DNA of 64,000 nt from Apostichopus japonicus. Lineage: Eukaryota > Echinodermata > Holothuroidea > Aspidochirotida > Stichopodidae. The stretch lies in contig NC_092568.1 of NCBI RefSeq assembly GCF_037975245.1, forward strand, positions 41,033,631 to 41,097,630. The letters run 5' to 3'. This document shows positions 11,161 through 24,847 of this stretch, one piece after another. Below the pieces are notes generated by a model. It searched no databases, was not told where the DNA came from, and was given only the letters and a program-made list of their open reading frames with translations. The stretch's first letter is position 1, and every line of letters begins with the position of its first letter. Made by a program: the position numbers and the translations under genes.

Positions 11161-11969
11161 CAGCGGCGTAACGCCTATGGGCTCTGACGGGGCAAACCCA
11201 GGAGCCCCCGACCGAAGGGGGCCCCCGCTGCACTGATGTACAGAACTTAGAAGATGGCCCGGGTACCTTTTTTTTTCTTTTCTTTATTTTGGAAACGGCA
11301 CGTTTTCGTTGGAAAAGAAACTGTAAACGAGACAATGGACATATTTTTCTGTGCGTGAATACGTTCGTCATGAATCATATGCAACTGCAAATCTCGTATC
11401 CTTCTTTCCGCACGACTGACTCAAGTGCCTGAGGTACACACTGGAACTTGATAGGCTACGCTGGTACATATTATAGCGAAATAGCGCCTCTAATTTCAAC
11501 GAATTCGCTCTCGGTCAGGGTTACCACATGAAATTGGCCGATAACTGGCCAAATGACACAAATTTGGCATATTTTGACCTCAGCTATCGGCCAAATCGCC
11601 GATGCCTCAGTAAATTCAAGCTCTAGCCCTTCCAAGTTCTCGGGAACTTGGATACCATTTGTCCACAGGAGTTACGCCACGGGTGGAAATATACATGTTT
11701 ATGTTAATTTGGTCTAATTGTCCTTTCAATCTCTTAATGTATTCTAGCTTTGCAACACATTTTTTCATGTTCCCAGTATGACAAGGCGGACCAAAAATGT
11801 GTTTATGAACGCAGATTTTCCACAAAATCTCAGTCGATAAAATCATCACGAAATGTTCCATGTACGACTTAGATTACACCAGAGAGCTTGTAGAACCCCA
11901 GAGCTTTCAGGTGGGCCCTTCCATCCCTGGACCCAGGGGCCGGCCCCCAGACTCATCGTTACGCCGCTG
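11161..11969. mobile_element. hAT-like element with CAGCGGCGTAACG ends, copy A only
   Basis: A perfect 13-bp inverted repeat CAGCGGCGTAACG is found at both ends. The target duplication GACACAGC is perfect (11,153-11,160 and 11,970-11,977). Copy B has the empty site (GACACACC) near 39,770. The 809-bp interior is C- and G-rich at both ends and holds no transposase. The 8-bp duplication and CAG start fit the hAT superfamily. Confidence 0.88.
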
Positions 11970-12789
11970 GACACAGCACTGTTGGCATTGCCGTTCAGCG
12001 TAGGAACTTGAGGTATATCCTACATGTTGGAGGGAAGGGGGGATGATGCACATTAACACACGTGATGTAAAATAACGTAGACTTGCATCATGTGAAGTCT
12101 AAAATTGCCAAGTTTTCTTCAATGGACAGGGGGAGTTCAAAGGGCGGGGGTTTAAAGGGCGCAAATCTCGTAATCGGGGTGTTTTTGCTCACACTTCTGA
12201 TGCGTGAACCTCGGCGTGAAGAGCGACGTCTCTGTCAGATCCATGTCCCGGTCCACTGAGATTCCACTCTTTATGTTCGCAAAACATCTAAATGCTCGAA
12301 CGTCTGTTTCAGAATCTTTGTGTTCACACGTTGCAGGTGCCCCTCCTCTTAGAAATATACGTATGTACTCCTCTGCCGAAAATGGCTATTGTCTCAGTAA
12401 TTTCTACTCCTCGGGAGCATAGAGAACAAATTGTATGTTTTTCCCTTGTGGCAATCTTTGTGTTCACAAATTGTGAATAAGCATGCAGGCAATTTACGCA
12501 ATCTAAAACTTTAGTATTTTTTACGTTTTACTTTTTATCTGTAATATCGAATAGTTTTGTGTGCCATCCAATATACTCTTTGTGATTACAAGATATTAAA
12601 TCAATATTGATTGGCACTCTTTTTTCCCAATTCAAATATTCAGCGGAATAATGCATGAGCTGCAATGTCAGCGAACAGTCCCTCTGTTTGGGAAAACATC
12701 TCCGCATTTGCGGAGGGGGGGGGGGGTTGGGGGTCCATCGATCATCTTTTGCGAGCGCGACTCGTTCAGGTGTCCATTAAAATATGAAG

Positions 12790-13135
12790 CACTGAGCTAA
12801 ACTACATTCCTCGAAATTGAATAGTTTAGTTTAGTAGAAAAAAGGATCAGAAGGGACACTTGAGTCCCCATCAAGCACCCTATAGATGAGAGAGAAAAAA
12901 ACTGAAGACACAAACACTCAGATCCGATTACAAAGCTTAAAGTGCTTGTCCAAAGCATTCTTAAACCCATTGACACTACTTGCAAGTACAACTTTCTCAG
13001 GCAAACCATTCCACTCATTCACAACCCTATTAGAAAAAAAAGTTATGCCGAATATTAACCCTACTATGTGACTTTTGGAGTTCAAGACAATGACCTCTGG
13101 TACAACTACTGTTAGCAAACATGAAAATGGATATC
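12790..13135 (-). mobile_element. LINE RT C-terminal remnant, copy A
   Basis: On the minus strand the sequence encodes the final part of a LINE protein: HNFFSNRVVNEWNGLPE-like words followed by VLASSVNGFKNALDKHFK. This resembles the C-terminal end of Jockey/CR1-group ORF2 proteins. It is 5' truncated and in more than one frame. It lies between the Ly6 and YIPF4 genes and predates the duplication. Confidence 0.7.
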
Positions 13136-13236
13136 GAGAAATAGGGAAAGCTTCATTTCACGTGATTCTGCTGTGCAGTATTGCTAATTACAGAGAGCAT
13201 TTATATTTCTCATGGACAGGCCTAGGTGCTCGTTAC

Positions 13237-14316
13237 TAGGGATGCACCGGATATCCGGTTCGGCCGGACTGTCCGGCCGGATAGTGAGGAATTATCCGGT
13301 TCGGGTTCCGGCCGGATATTTTTCAAAATCCGGCCGGATCTTTTTCAAAATCTGGCCTGAATTATTCCTTAAATAGGTGTTGGTATTAACTTAAATCACA
13401 GTAAACTATTTCCAAAAATTAATAAAAACATTCAAGGAGGAAGGAATAATTAGGTTTAACATGTTTAATTTAATTTTCTCAATGGTCTGACCCGTTGTTT
13501 CTAAAGATCAACCAAAATAATACAACTACTGTTATAATATGAAGCTATACAACAAATACAGTTTGCAGTGAAATCATTTCTTTCCGCCTTCATCAGTTTA
13601 ATATTGTGCAGTTAAAATAGACCATTCATATACTTATCAGTCAAAATACTGTTCCATTGAATCTTTACTTTCTCATTATTGTTGGCATTCTCTTGGATAT
13701 ATCTCTTGTCACCATGAAAGTTCCTAAAAGTTCATGAAAAACCTAAATCATTAAGTGTTCTAATGAACATTCAATTCCATTTAAAGGATAGATAAAAGAT
13801 AGATAAGAAGTTTCTTCCACTTCTGGAAAGATACAATGCTTTTTTTTTAATTTATTTTACAGATAATATTGCAGTGTAAAAATTTGTTACCAAATAATGA
13901 ATAATAAAAGACAATTCTAAATCCAGATAGTACAGTAGTTTTTTACAACAATTAAATAATCTTTTTATTCAGTATAAAGTATGAGATTTGTGAAATGTAG
14001 CTTCCCGTTTTAAAACAAACTTCATAGGTAGTATGCAGTATTTTTCCAGCAAACAAATTTACATACTGTACTGTATCAAGCTTGTCAACAATGATATTGT
14101 AGTTATTTTATTAAAGAATGCAGATTACACCACTTCAAGTCATATTTAATCTCATAAATGGGGTCTTAAGGGTCCTAAGATTTGCTCCTTGTTTTTTGAT
14201 ACTTCTACTTCTTATTAATGATTTTCTTTTGTGTAATGAAAAATCCGGATTTCATGAACTATCCGGCAAAATCCGGTTCCGGCCGGATCCAAAAATTTGG
14301 ATCCGGTGCATCCCTA
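13237..14316. mobile_element. hAT-like element with TAGGGATGCACCGGAT ends, copy A only
   Basis: The left end TAGGGATGCACCGGAT is mirrored by the right end ATCCGGTGCATCCCTA. The 8-bp target duplication CTCGTTAC is perfect (13,229-13,236 and 14,317-14,324). Copy B has an empty site near 42,541. Subterminal stretches are rich in CCGGCCGGAT and similar words, again inverted at the right side. The TAGGGATGCACCG terminus is well known for hAT elements in vertebrates and invertebrates. The interior is AT-rich and shows no transposase reading frame. Confidence 0.9.
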
Positions 14317-15153
14317 CTCGTTACTCACTTTCCCAAATCGAAGGGTATATCCCCGCAAATTGCCTTCCACACCTGACCAATTTTCTATCATTGTATCCTT
14401 CTATCATTTTAGCTAGGCTTTAACACACAGCAGTATGTGTATTGTTGCATTGCGAACAACCTTAAGGTCACATATATTCAATTACAAGTGATAACAACGA
14501 AGGTCGAGATATACCTAGCCTGAGGAAGATTGCACCTGCGGTGGACTAATTTAGTTAATCAATATAGGCTAGAGCATTTACCCATTGTTATCGTTGTTAA
14601 GCAATGACATCAAGTCCCAGATCCTTTAAAACCTCCTATTCTGCAAGGGATGCGGCACCGGCTACATCGTATTCATCACTGAATTACGGGATGTCAACTT
14701 CGCAGACTTCAGACGATTTCATACTTGTTGGACAAACCACGTCAGCAAAATCAGACGATACAATGAACCAAAACCAAGGGCTGTACTCGGAAGGTAATAT
14801 CACTAACGGTTAGGCTTCCCCCAAGTGATGTGAAAGAATTGGTCATTTAAGTACAATGTGAATATTGAGAAATAATTGGTAGTTGTCAACTGTGTTGGTT
14901 ATCACATAGCCTAACAGTTTTATGTTATAAGTAGGTTATAGGCTCCTGGGCACGGCGGTGGTGGTACTTCTATGCACATGTAGGCCCCAGTACTAGTATC
15001 TACAAGAGTAGTAGTCGTAGTAAGCACAAGTACTTAGTATCCTAAAATTAGTAATAATTCAATAAGTTAAATTAAGTTAGGCCAATCTAAGCAAACTTTT
15101 TCAAGAAAAGAAATACAATGTTGATAACCTTTCGTGAAAGTTCGTTTGAAATA

Positions 15154-15389
15154 CAAAGTGGCTATTTTTACGACTAGGAGTAACAAAATTTCCGGTTACG
15201 CATAAGCAGTTGCTTTAATGTGGCTATTTTTACGACCAGGAGTAACAATAATTTCTGGTTAGGGTTACCCCTACTGCATGTGCAGTTGCTGTATTTACTT
15301 TACTGCGCATGCGTAACCAGAAATTCGCCGATGTCATAAGAATAGTTCATAAATAATTGTTACTCCTGGTGGTAAGAAAAGCCACGACC
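15154..15389. mobile_element. MITE with 9-bp TSD (MULE-like), copy A only, YIPF4 intron 1
   Basis: The target duplication TTTGAAATA is found at 15,145-15,153 and 15,390-15,398. Copy B has one TTTGAAATA near 43,375 and no insert. The ends are imperfect inverted repeats: GTGGCTATTTTTACGACTAG and, reversed at the right, GTGGCTTTTCTTACCACCAG, both followed by GAGTAACA. A second internal copy of GTGGCTATTTTTACGACCAG lies at 15,222. It is 236 bp with no coding capacity. Confidence 0.8.
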
Positions 15390-15701
15390 TTTGAAATATA
15401 GACCAGGGAAGATAAATCAAAATAAATTTGGTTTCAATTATGGCGGGAGCTATTATTAACTCGATTGCTGGGTACATAAGGATGACGCTTGCTTATTTAT
15501 ATACCCCAGATATGTTGCCTGTTTTAACACCTGTGTAACTGACTGTCGGGAGATGACAACATGGCATTACAACAAAAAGTATATATGCCTACGCCTGAAG
15601 ATATGAATACAGAGAAAAACATTTCATTCAATGCCTATCAAAAAAAGTTTTAAACAACTCTGTTATTGCCATGAGTTTTTCATTTGCTTGTTCTTTGCCA
15701 A

Positions 15702-16350
15702 TGATGTAAGACTTAGTTTTTATAATTCCAGGTAACGGTAAGCCGGGCCTTACACTAATAACATTAAACTGAGCGTAAACAGGAAAGTCTTCATAAATAA
15801 TCTTCAAAAGCGGATATTTGATTATAAGTTCCTTTTTATTAACTCTGAATATAACTATAACTTAGGATGATTAAAATACACGAGCATAACTGCTGATTAA
15901 ATATATTATATAATTACAGAGCCCTCTGTTAGACGTATGTAGGCTTCGGGAGATAAGCTTAAACTCCCTGATACGTCTTTAGGAGACACTGAAACCCCCG
16001 ATTCTAAAATAACAAATTACGACGCATTCACAGGTACAAGTTCTGCCCTTGAACCTGATTGGTCCAAACTTACAGCTAACCCCTCACCCAACTCTTGATT
16101 GGTTGAGTGCCAACCCGATATGCAGATTAGCACATGCAAATGAGCACTCAACCAATATGAACCAGTTTGGCTGTCTTCCAGCCCCACAAACTGAATCATT
16201 CAAAACAAAACATATGTACATGCTTCTAATAGCGCATGATTCATAGCCCGCCACACCACAGAGCAATTGCCACCAAAACGTGAGCCATTTGTGACGTCAG
16301 AATAACAACAAATAAACAATATGTTAATACAACCTAGAATACGCTTGATA
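15702..16350. other. Copy A-specific 650-bp block in YIPF4 intron 1
   Basis: Present in copy A between GCCAAT and AATGAGCCAAAC. In copy B these words are almost adjacent (about 43,634-43,648). It contains an inverted pair ATTGGTTGAGTGC (16,099) and GCACTCAACCAAT (16,143). I found no clear terminal repeats or target duplication, so it may equally be a deletion from copy B. Confidence 0.55.
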
Positions 16351-18059
16351 ATGAGCCAAACTTTTGACCAAAAGATACATGGTCACGATTGTACAAAAAG
16401 TACAAAAATGAAGGTAGGGTTATATTGTGTCTCATGCTAGTTCTTAATCATAATAAACAGACAGTACTCTATATATGTTTTAGGTTGATACTAGTATTTA
16501 TTACTTGTCTCCGTCCCTTCTTATGTGGTGGTGGCGTTCTATCAACATGTTATACTTATTACATAACAGGTTAGGGATCGCGGTATGTCCCTGTCTTCGC
16601 CAGTTGTTGTGCAGTTTTGATACCTACTGCACTGTAGGCCGTCATGGTGCAGTCTACTTTAACTAGTGGAATCCATTTTAAATTCACTTGTTTGACATGA
16701 AATCAGAGTTACAAATATTAACATTTGGGCAACTATGTACAATATAGCAGAATATAATAAATATGATAAGAAAAATATTACTGAATATTGTCAGTGCCAT
16801 CATTTAACTTCAGAACTGTCGAGTGTCGACAACAAACAAGCACCATATCATGCGACAAACTAGTATACTTCAAATTAAGATGTGTGTACTATTTGTGTGA
16901 CAAGCTAGTATACTTCAAATTAAGTTGTGTGTACATATATTGTATTCTGGTAAAATCATTAAATATCCAGAAGTCCCAATCTTGATTGAACTTTGTTGAA
17001 TTGATGCTAAATGCTTTTAGTTGAGAAAAACAAATGCTGTAAAAGCAAAGGTTGGATGAACTCCATCTATGGTACATATACTTTCAGTACAGTACATCCA
17101 TCTCAGTAGGTACAGAAAGGTTATTATTTGAATGGAGCACAAACATCTTTTGAGGTCAAGTTTGTTTCCGTTGATTAAAATATGACAATTTAAGAAAAGC
17201 TTTGATGGATGCTTGATATTCATGTTATCTGCCTTTAAGTACAGTTGCAGGCAAATTGCAGAAAAGGATCTTAACGTTTTGATGACAGCTTTACAATTTC
17301 CATACAAAACATTGCATTTCAAGCTAATCAATCATAGACTTTATAGTATTAATAAAAAATTCCATTTAAATAGTCTTGCATGAAGGTCACATGGCTGTTC
17401 TCAATCCTGGTGAACATAATGTCAGACGTTCAACTTGAACGATTCTTTGTCAATTGTGACAATACTTGTTTACAATTTGGATAGGACTAGCAGAAGATTT
17501 TATCATTTGTTGATGGTCAACAATTGATCTAAAAACTTCTGAGACTCTGCATGTCAGTTAGTGACATTTATCAAAACAAAGGAAAAGCTACATTATATAG
17601 TTACTTTGCAAATAGCTGCAAGTTACATTACTGGTTGAAGCATAGATATTGCAGATTTCAATTGAAGTAGCTGAGAGGTTGTTATTATTTCATGTATACA
17701 AGAAGGATGGTTATTGGTTGCTGTGTGTATACATGCTACAACCTTTAGCAACACATATGAGTTACTCATCATGTGGGTAATTGACTCGTTTAGATGTATT
17801 TGTGAGTTGCTAGTTTACCTCACATTTTAAAGTAGTTACCTCTGCTTCATCAGGTGTATTGGATATATACTGTAGGCTGTGACTCTGATGGGTCATAAAC
17901 ATAAAATACCTTGGATGTGGTGATAAAGGCAATCATGTTTGTAAGTCTCTCCTTTGATTAGGTTACTTTAAAGGCATTGAAGACTCACCCCAAACTGCGT
18001 GCGGCCATCTGAAAAAGTTAACTTTCTGTTGCTTGCAAGTGACGTTTTGTTCGTGTCGC

Positions 18060-18285
18060 TACAAAATGCAGACAGTAATGAAACGTGATACCTTAATTGT
18101 TATCTTTAGCTGGATCTGAGATGACATCGCTGTATCGTTTGTATACTGTGCTGTGGGTATTGACCGCAGCTGTATGTACTGACTGTACACTAGTGTCTAA
18201 TTACCGACGGTAGCAAGCTGTGTGTGTATTTTCTGGGATCGATGGCGGTGTTTAACACTTCTGTTACACCTCATTCGAAACTAGG
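18060..18285. other. Copy A-specific 220-bp stretch in YIPF4 intron 1
   Basis: Copy A runs on from TGTCGCTA through about 220 bases to AAATTACCGGCAT. Copy B joins TGTCGCTA almost directly to AATAACCGGCAT near 45,715. No transposon hallmarks are seen. A deletion in copy B is the simplest explanation. Confidence 0.5.
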
Positions 18286-19010
18286 TCAAATTACCGGCAT
18301 TAGACGTTTCTTTTTGCGCGAGTCTTCACACCCTTTAAGTTGAAATTCTTCAACGGTGATAAGTTTGTTTTCAAATTTATCTAGGTACAGGTGAATAGTG
18401 CACATGAAGGTTTTACTTTATAATGGTAACTATTTTGTTGACTTTTATGTAACTAGGATGTATAAGAAAGATAAATACAAACTTTAGAGGACATCAGCTT
18501 TTCAAGTCTTCTCACACTAGCCACACCTGAGAGCAAAGAAGATGTAGCTCTTGAGCTAGGTGAGATGTCCTTTGGTGATGATGAAGAAAGTGAAGGATCG
18601 GGTGTAAGGCACAGAGGGGGTGCTGCATCAAGCTTTCTACAGCAGAAAGGTTACGGTTGGCTGCTGGAAGTAGACGAAGAAGATGACGATGATGAAGATA
18701 CTCCTCTGCTGTAAGTGAGAATGATAATATCATAACAGAGGGTGGGAAGGGGGGGTAGTGAGGGCAGAGAGTGGGAGGCAGAGGTGTTTAATGTTTAAGT
18801 TGATTGGAGACAAACTATTCTCTCTGTATTTACAATAAACGATTATCAATTTGGTATAAAGACGTAATAAGCAGTTTGGTAAATATAAATAAGAAAGATG
18901 GTTTGAACGTGATGCACAGAATTTAATATCTTGACACGTTACAAATTAAAAAAAAAAGTTATTGTGAGATTCTCTTCTTTTTCAGGGATGAGCTCGATAT
19001 TGACTTGTAG

Positions 19011-19145
<135 letters not shown>

Positions 19146-19877
19146 TGACAGTTTCGGGCAAGGTCCTCTTACAGTAAAAACAAGAATCTTGTGTTTGGTT
19201 AGGGTATTCCGGTAACAACATTGGGAGATACTGATGCGAGATTATATTGACAAGGGAAACTGTTCACCGAGTAATTAAGTTTTTATTCGGCCAGTTTTGT
19301 AAGGGACTACAGGTTAACAACCATTAATCATTGATCTCTCCTTTTGCTATCACAATAGCTGTTTATAACATTAAACATTATGATCAAATGAATTTAGTTA
19401 CTTAGAATTTACTCTCTCATTGTTTTGATATCTAATTTAAACTCAACTGGACAATCTCTGTATGCAACAGTCCGCTTCAGAGTTGAAAACTAGTTACCTT
19501 GAAGACATAAATTGTGGCCCTTGGGGTCGCTGATGCTGTGTACACATATTGGGGGCCTTGAAACATCCAGCCCTAGAAAAAAAATTAGAATTGTGCTAAT
19601 AACTACTTTTGAATTTCTTGGGAGAAACACCCAGATCTGTTGAAGTAAGTCTTATGTTCTACCAACTGTGAGCTATCCATCCCTGGGTTGGTGGCAATCT
19701 CTTTTAACCATTTCCATGATATTTACCCAATGGTAATTATAGATTCAACTCAAACTGTGTTTAATGGAATTGCTTTCCTTTGTCTTTATAGCGACTGTAC
19801 ATGTATGAAATCAATAAACATGTGATATGACCGTTGTTTCAAGTAACAGCAGGAAGCATTTTGTCATTCTGCTTAAA

Positions 19878-20075
19878 TGTGTATGTATGTACTATGTATG
19901 TTTGCATGCGTGTATGTATGGGTGTATGTATCTATGTATGTATGTACGTATGTATGTATGTATCTATGTACGTATCTATGTACGTATATCTATGTATCTA
20001 TGTATGCTTGTGTGTATGTATCTATGTACGAATCTATCTATGTATGTATCTATATATGTATGTATGTATTTTGGA
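19878..20075. repeat. (GTAT)n-type microsatellite, YIPF4 intron 3, copy A
   Basis: Degenerate tandem tetranucleotides (GTATGTATGTATCTATGTAC and variants). Because the repeat avoids stops in several frames, it yields overlapping open frames rich in Tyr, Val, Cys and Met, which are not genes. The same array is at 47,540-47,775 in copy B with a different internal order. Confidence 0.9.
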
Positions 20076-20090
20076 TCCCTTGTATCATAA

Positions 20091-20249
<159 letters not shown>

Positions 20250-21189
20250 TAGCTTTTGGACTGACATTGGATGTGACCAACATGAACAGAAGCCTACAGT
20301 GGGGACAGTTTTGTATAATTTCAAATTACAATGATTTATTTCAACTATTGCAGCATCACAATAAATATCTGTCTCTTCATAGCCTTTGCCAGATATCAAA
20401 GTCCAAAAAGTGAGGGGAAAAAATGGCAAAAAAAGGCGTTCTGCAATTCTTCGATGATTAATCCAAGTGTACTGTAGATTATGTTTGCATACGTAACAGG
20501 TATATCATCCATTAGTTTCAAGCATCACTTATTGTGTAAAGTGAAATCCCTCAAACTCCGGTTTAAACCGCCTTTCTTAATCTATTAAAGTTACTGTCTA
20601 TTTACAAATAGTGTCACCCTTGAGTCTGTACTGTCTACTCCATAGGCTACTGTACATTTTAAAGTAGTAGATTGCCTTTCATTACCGAATATCACTCATT
20701 ACACTTGGATGGTGGTTAGGCATCACAGTTAATGACAATAATGTCTGACCTTTGTTATATGTAAAGTATTCTAGGCATGATAACTTTGCCATTGTAATTA
20801 ACCAAATAATTGTTGTATTGTTCTGGGTAACATATCCCTCCCTCCCTCTGCCCCACCCCTCCACCCCTTCCCTAATTCCTGATGACTTATGTCATGTATT
20901 CTATGTCTGGTTACTACCAAGATGTGGTAGGGCTAGGCTAAATGTTGATTTCAGGTTTTTAAAGATTTGAACCTTTTTGTGTCATTAATACAACAGGAAT
21001 TAAAAGTAGCTTCTGTCTTTTTCAATATTTTATGCTCACAGGCAAAAAAAGTCAGTCATATTTATGAGTCCAACTGCCCCTATAATATACCAGGTATAGA
21101 AATTTTGAAATCAACAATTGCAAATTTCTTCACTGATAGCAGTGTGCTAATTAAGGCTAATGCTGTGAAGTGAGTTTTCTTCCCCGGTT

Positions 21190-21360
21190 GCTTTAATTTG
21201 TTGCCGGTTTTTAACCATTACAGTACTTGGTCACACAGTAACAACATTTGTCCCATGCCTTTGATGTAAAGCAGGCTATGCTATTTAATTTGTTGCCGGT
21301 TTTTAACCATTACAGCACTTGGTCACACAGTAACAACATTTGTCCCAATCCTTTTATATC
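21190..21360 (+). repeat. 92-bp minisatellite, 2 units, YIPF4 intron 4, copy A
   Basis: Two units of the repeat TTTAACCATTACAGCACTTG ... GTAACAACATTTGTCCCAT. This is the short allele of the array that has about 21 units in copy B (48,871-50,790). It probably shows the state before expansion. Confidence 0.88.
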
Positions 21361-22736
21361 AATCTAATATTTTCTCTGATTCTTTCTTTTCAGGTGAATT
21401 ATTCACGGTGTAAAGGTGTGATTGGCTAGTCCTTGCTGCCGTAAATAATTGCTGGTCTGTTATCGCCATTGGTTCATTCTCAGGTTAGTTTTATTGATGA
21501 TGTAGCACAACAAGGGCATCAATCCATTTGCAGGATTGGAGGGGTAAACTAACCGATACAAGCTCTCCGTGAAAGTAAATGTGCTTGATCAGAAGCATAC
21601 ATTGGCTGTATGATGTACGGCCCCTTCTACCTCATTCCCCTTCCCCTCCAAACCAATTATGTTTCCAGGTCAAACGACATATTTTGCCCCATTTTTAACA
21701 GTTGGAGGGGCCATTGATCCCCATGCCCCCTAGGGTTGACACCCCATGGTAGCACAGACATTTTGACCTACGTTTGAAGTCACTCTTTATTTGAACGTTT
21801 GTCTTGTTGTTAATAGTGTCATTCTGTGTAAATGATGGGATATTTCATAACATAAGTAACATGAAGAAGTTATAGCTGATCCTACTCTGAAGTGAGTGCA
21901 AGGACCTTTAGGTAAGGCTATGTCCAGTGACCTTGAATAGAAAACTCAAGAAGGTAAAGAAGCAGAAAGCAAGTTGTGACATCTAATTATTATTGGCTTA
22001 ACTATACTTCTACTCCCTGCACCTGTTTCCGTTGGCACTTATGCAAATGTGCTTTACTTCAGTTTTATTGTTATAATTTATTACGTAACTGTTTGGTGTT
22101 AAACACGTATATAAAGTTTGCACGTGGAAATATACAAGGAGTTGGATTTACGTTACTGCTGTGTTCGGTATACTTATTTATTCCCCTGACTAGTCACACA
22201 AGACACAAGTCTTGTTGCAGTTTAACAGCTCACTAATGTTGGTATTGTTTGGAGCTTTATATTGAGAGCCATGCTAGTTCTCTGTAGGATACCATTCAGG
22301 CCTTGACCAATTTTTTTAAAACTACTTGCAAACTGGCGACCGAGTCTAAAATTCTACTTGCCAAAACATTAAATTTACTCGTCATATTTTCTCGCAAAGT
22401 GTTTGTGCGATACATGCCTAGGTAGTATGGCCTAACTAAGGATATCGCGGTATAGTGTTAGAACTGTTACTGTTAGGTGTTTACAGAGAAAACGATCTAT
22501 TTAAATTGTGCTTCGTCAAAAGTGTTTTAAACATGATATTCATGAAAAAAATAAGACGGTGAAACATTGTAAGCATTGTCTATGACTTGGTTTGTAAAAG
22601 TGACCACAAACATAAACAATGGCATGGCTGACCACTGTAACTTTCACTGGACACGAAAGCAGACTACTGAATCAGTGTATGTGTTAGTATTGTTAACAAG
22701 TTAAGATAACACTTGGTACTAACAATTATGATTATT

Positions 22737-22758
22737 ATCGATCGATCGATCGATCGAT
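22737..22758. repeat. (ATCG)n short tandem repeat
   Basis: Five consecutive ATCG units inside the hAT element. It is self-complementary. No function is apparent. Confidence 0.8.
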
Positions 22759-23461
22759 GAGTGTCCGACTTGCAGCTTTCACTGGTCAGGTCTCGAGAAT
22801 TATCCATTTATTTGGACTAAAAATTAATCCAATAAACTTCCTGTTGTTTATTTCGAGGTATGTAATGTTATTTCGGCAAAATTATCATTTTATGTTCGCT
22901 CCCTTGAAAGTTCAGTTCGTATCACTACACTTTGTAAAAAATCTCCGCACCTGAAAAATCTCCGTACATAATGCACGTACAAATAGTAAGCGATGTTACA
23001 CTGTCATCTCTCATTGACATTGGTCGTTGAACAAAAGTGCGATTTGGACTTGCTTCAAGTTAACTGCAATAAACTTTCTTATAGTAATATACATTTACTG
23101 TTGCTGATGAAGGAAGAACCCACAAAGCTCAGACAGCAGTTACATTGTGATACTTGAAAAACTTTTTGTGAAAATATGCGGGCTTTTTCCCCTTGTTTTT
23201 AGCACACATTCTGTTTATGCTAAGGTTCCCGCGAATACTGCTTGCTAACTTATCTTTGGGGAAATGAATAAATGATGGTCTTGAATGAAGTTGAATCGTT
23301 CGAAGATACGGATTGGCAAACTAGTTCTTCATCTGATGAGTCGCTTGTTGGTGGTGATAAGGGTTTTGGTGTTTTGTTTGGGGATCGATATCCGTCGGTG
23401 TGACGTCGCCCTTTGCTGGAAGATTAACTCTTGTCAATTGATGTGGCAGGGTTGAAATCTG

Positions 23462-23617
23462 TTATGGACGGGCCATTCTCAGTAATGTGCTTCTGTTGAT
23501 TCTTTTGATTCTATTGACGGTTGCAAATCCCCTTTCACAAGCTGCAGAACTCACTGGCAGAACCAACATTACTTTAAAATGATTCAGACAACAGAGGATA
23601 GCTGCAGCCATCCTGGA
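23462..23617 (-). pseudogene. hAT transposase C-terminal dimerisation domain remnant
   Basis: The minus-strand frame reads LPVSSAACERGFATVNRIKR, followed by INRSTLLRMARP and a stop. LPVSSAxCERxFSxxNRIK is the signature of the hAT family C-terminal dimerisation region. Upstream on the same strand another frame continues with EEIKKEWAQLKS and ends at SESF, which implies a frameshift between the two parts. The RNase H-like catalytic core and BED finger are not recognisable. Confidence 0.85.
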
Positions 23618-24783
23618 TTACAAGCTGGGATAGGGGACCAAATGGCATATTTTCGCCACTGACTTGAGACTTGAGTTGAGCCCACTCTTTTTTAATTTCC
23701 TCCTTTATTTCTTCAAGCCATCTGGGTTGTTCTGATCATTTAGCAGCAAAGTACTACAATGATCAGCCATCCTCCCAAGTTCTCTAACACTTGATGAATT
23801 CAAAGTTTTGTCTTTTCTTGCTGGTCATTATAAGGGTCAACAATATTGTAACAGAACTGAAAGTTTGTCGACAAACGCCGAAGATATGCCTCATATTACT
23901 GACTTGTGAATTGGGATACAATGTTTTACGTATTGACATGTCAGGTAGGCCTTTTCGCGCGATTGCCGTTATCCTCCTGACAAGATTGTTTTCATTTGTA
24001 CCGATCGTACACACAAGGTACCACTGTTTGAGTTGTTGTTACGCATTTATTTAAGTTTGTAGTTTTCCATTTTGGTTACACCTATCGTGCATCATTTAGA
24101 TTGAGCGATTAGTATCAAATTAGTTTCGAGCTAGTGAACAGAGCTGTTCCTTAGGACCTACTTGTAACAGTGCACTTGCTAATTCTACTGTAATGTTTAA
24201 CATTAGGCAATAGGCCTTTGTTGATTGGCTCACAAGTTAATAGTAAGCCTATCGTATAAAGGCAGTGAGCGAATGAGCCACTCGCCAAAATGTCTAGCGT
24301 AATGCATTTTTTGCTCGCCAGTCGCAAACTTCTACTCGCCATTGGCGAATTGGCGACCGTATTTGTTGAGGCCTGATACTATTTCTGATGCTGACTTTCT
24401 GCATTTCGACTAAAAACAGAGTATAAAAACTGTTGAGGTTCAGAAAAAGCCTTTGAGAAAGGGTTGGAAGTTAGCTTCATTCTCCCAACGTCTGGAAAGC
24501 AAAGGAAAGTATGTTTGAATGTATCAAATCATCTTCTAAAGCAATTTCAGTGAATAGGGCTTTATCGAATAGTAGGCTTACCTTACTAAAATGCTAGAAT
24601 ACAACGATATGGTGTACAGTGTAATCGTTGAAACTGATTCATGGCGTCTATAGTTTCAGTTAAAATCTTCATAAATGACTGCCATACTGATTATTATCCA
24701 GAATATATATTGTTGTATAGCATTATTGTATAGTACACCATTCTAAAATTAAAAGAAATATACATGATTGGACACATATGCAG

Positions 24784-24802
24784 TAATAATAATAATAATA
24801 AT

Positions 24803-24847
<45 letters not shown>

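Larger units (their letters stand above)
22297..24375 (-). mobile_element. hAT transposon, decayed, with transposase remnant, copy A
   Basis: It starts CAGGCCTTGACC and ends GTTGAGGCCTG. The flanking octamers are ATACCATT (22,289-22,296) and ATACTATT (24,376-24,383). The subterminal regions are inverted and rich in ACTCGCCA and TGGCGA words. On the minus strand around 23,462-23,617 it encodes a hAT dimerisation-domain fragment. It is 2,079 bp, shorter than a typical autonomous element, and no long transposase frame remains. Copy B has the same insertion reduced to 332 bp. Confidence 0.88.
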
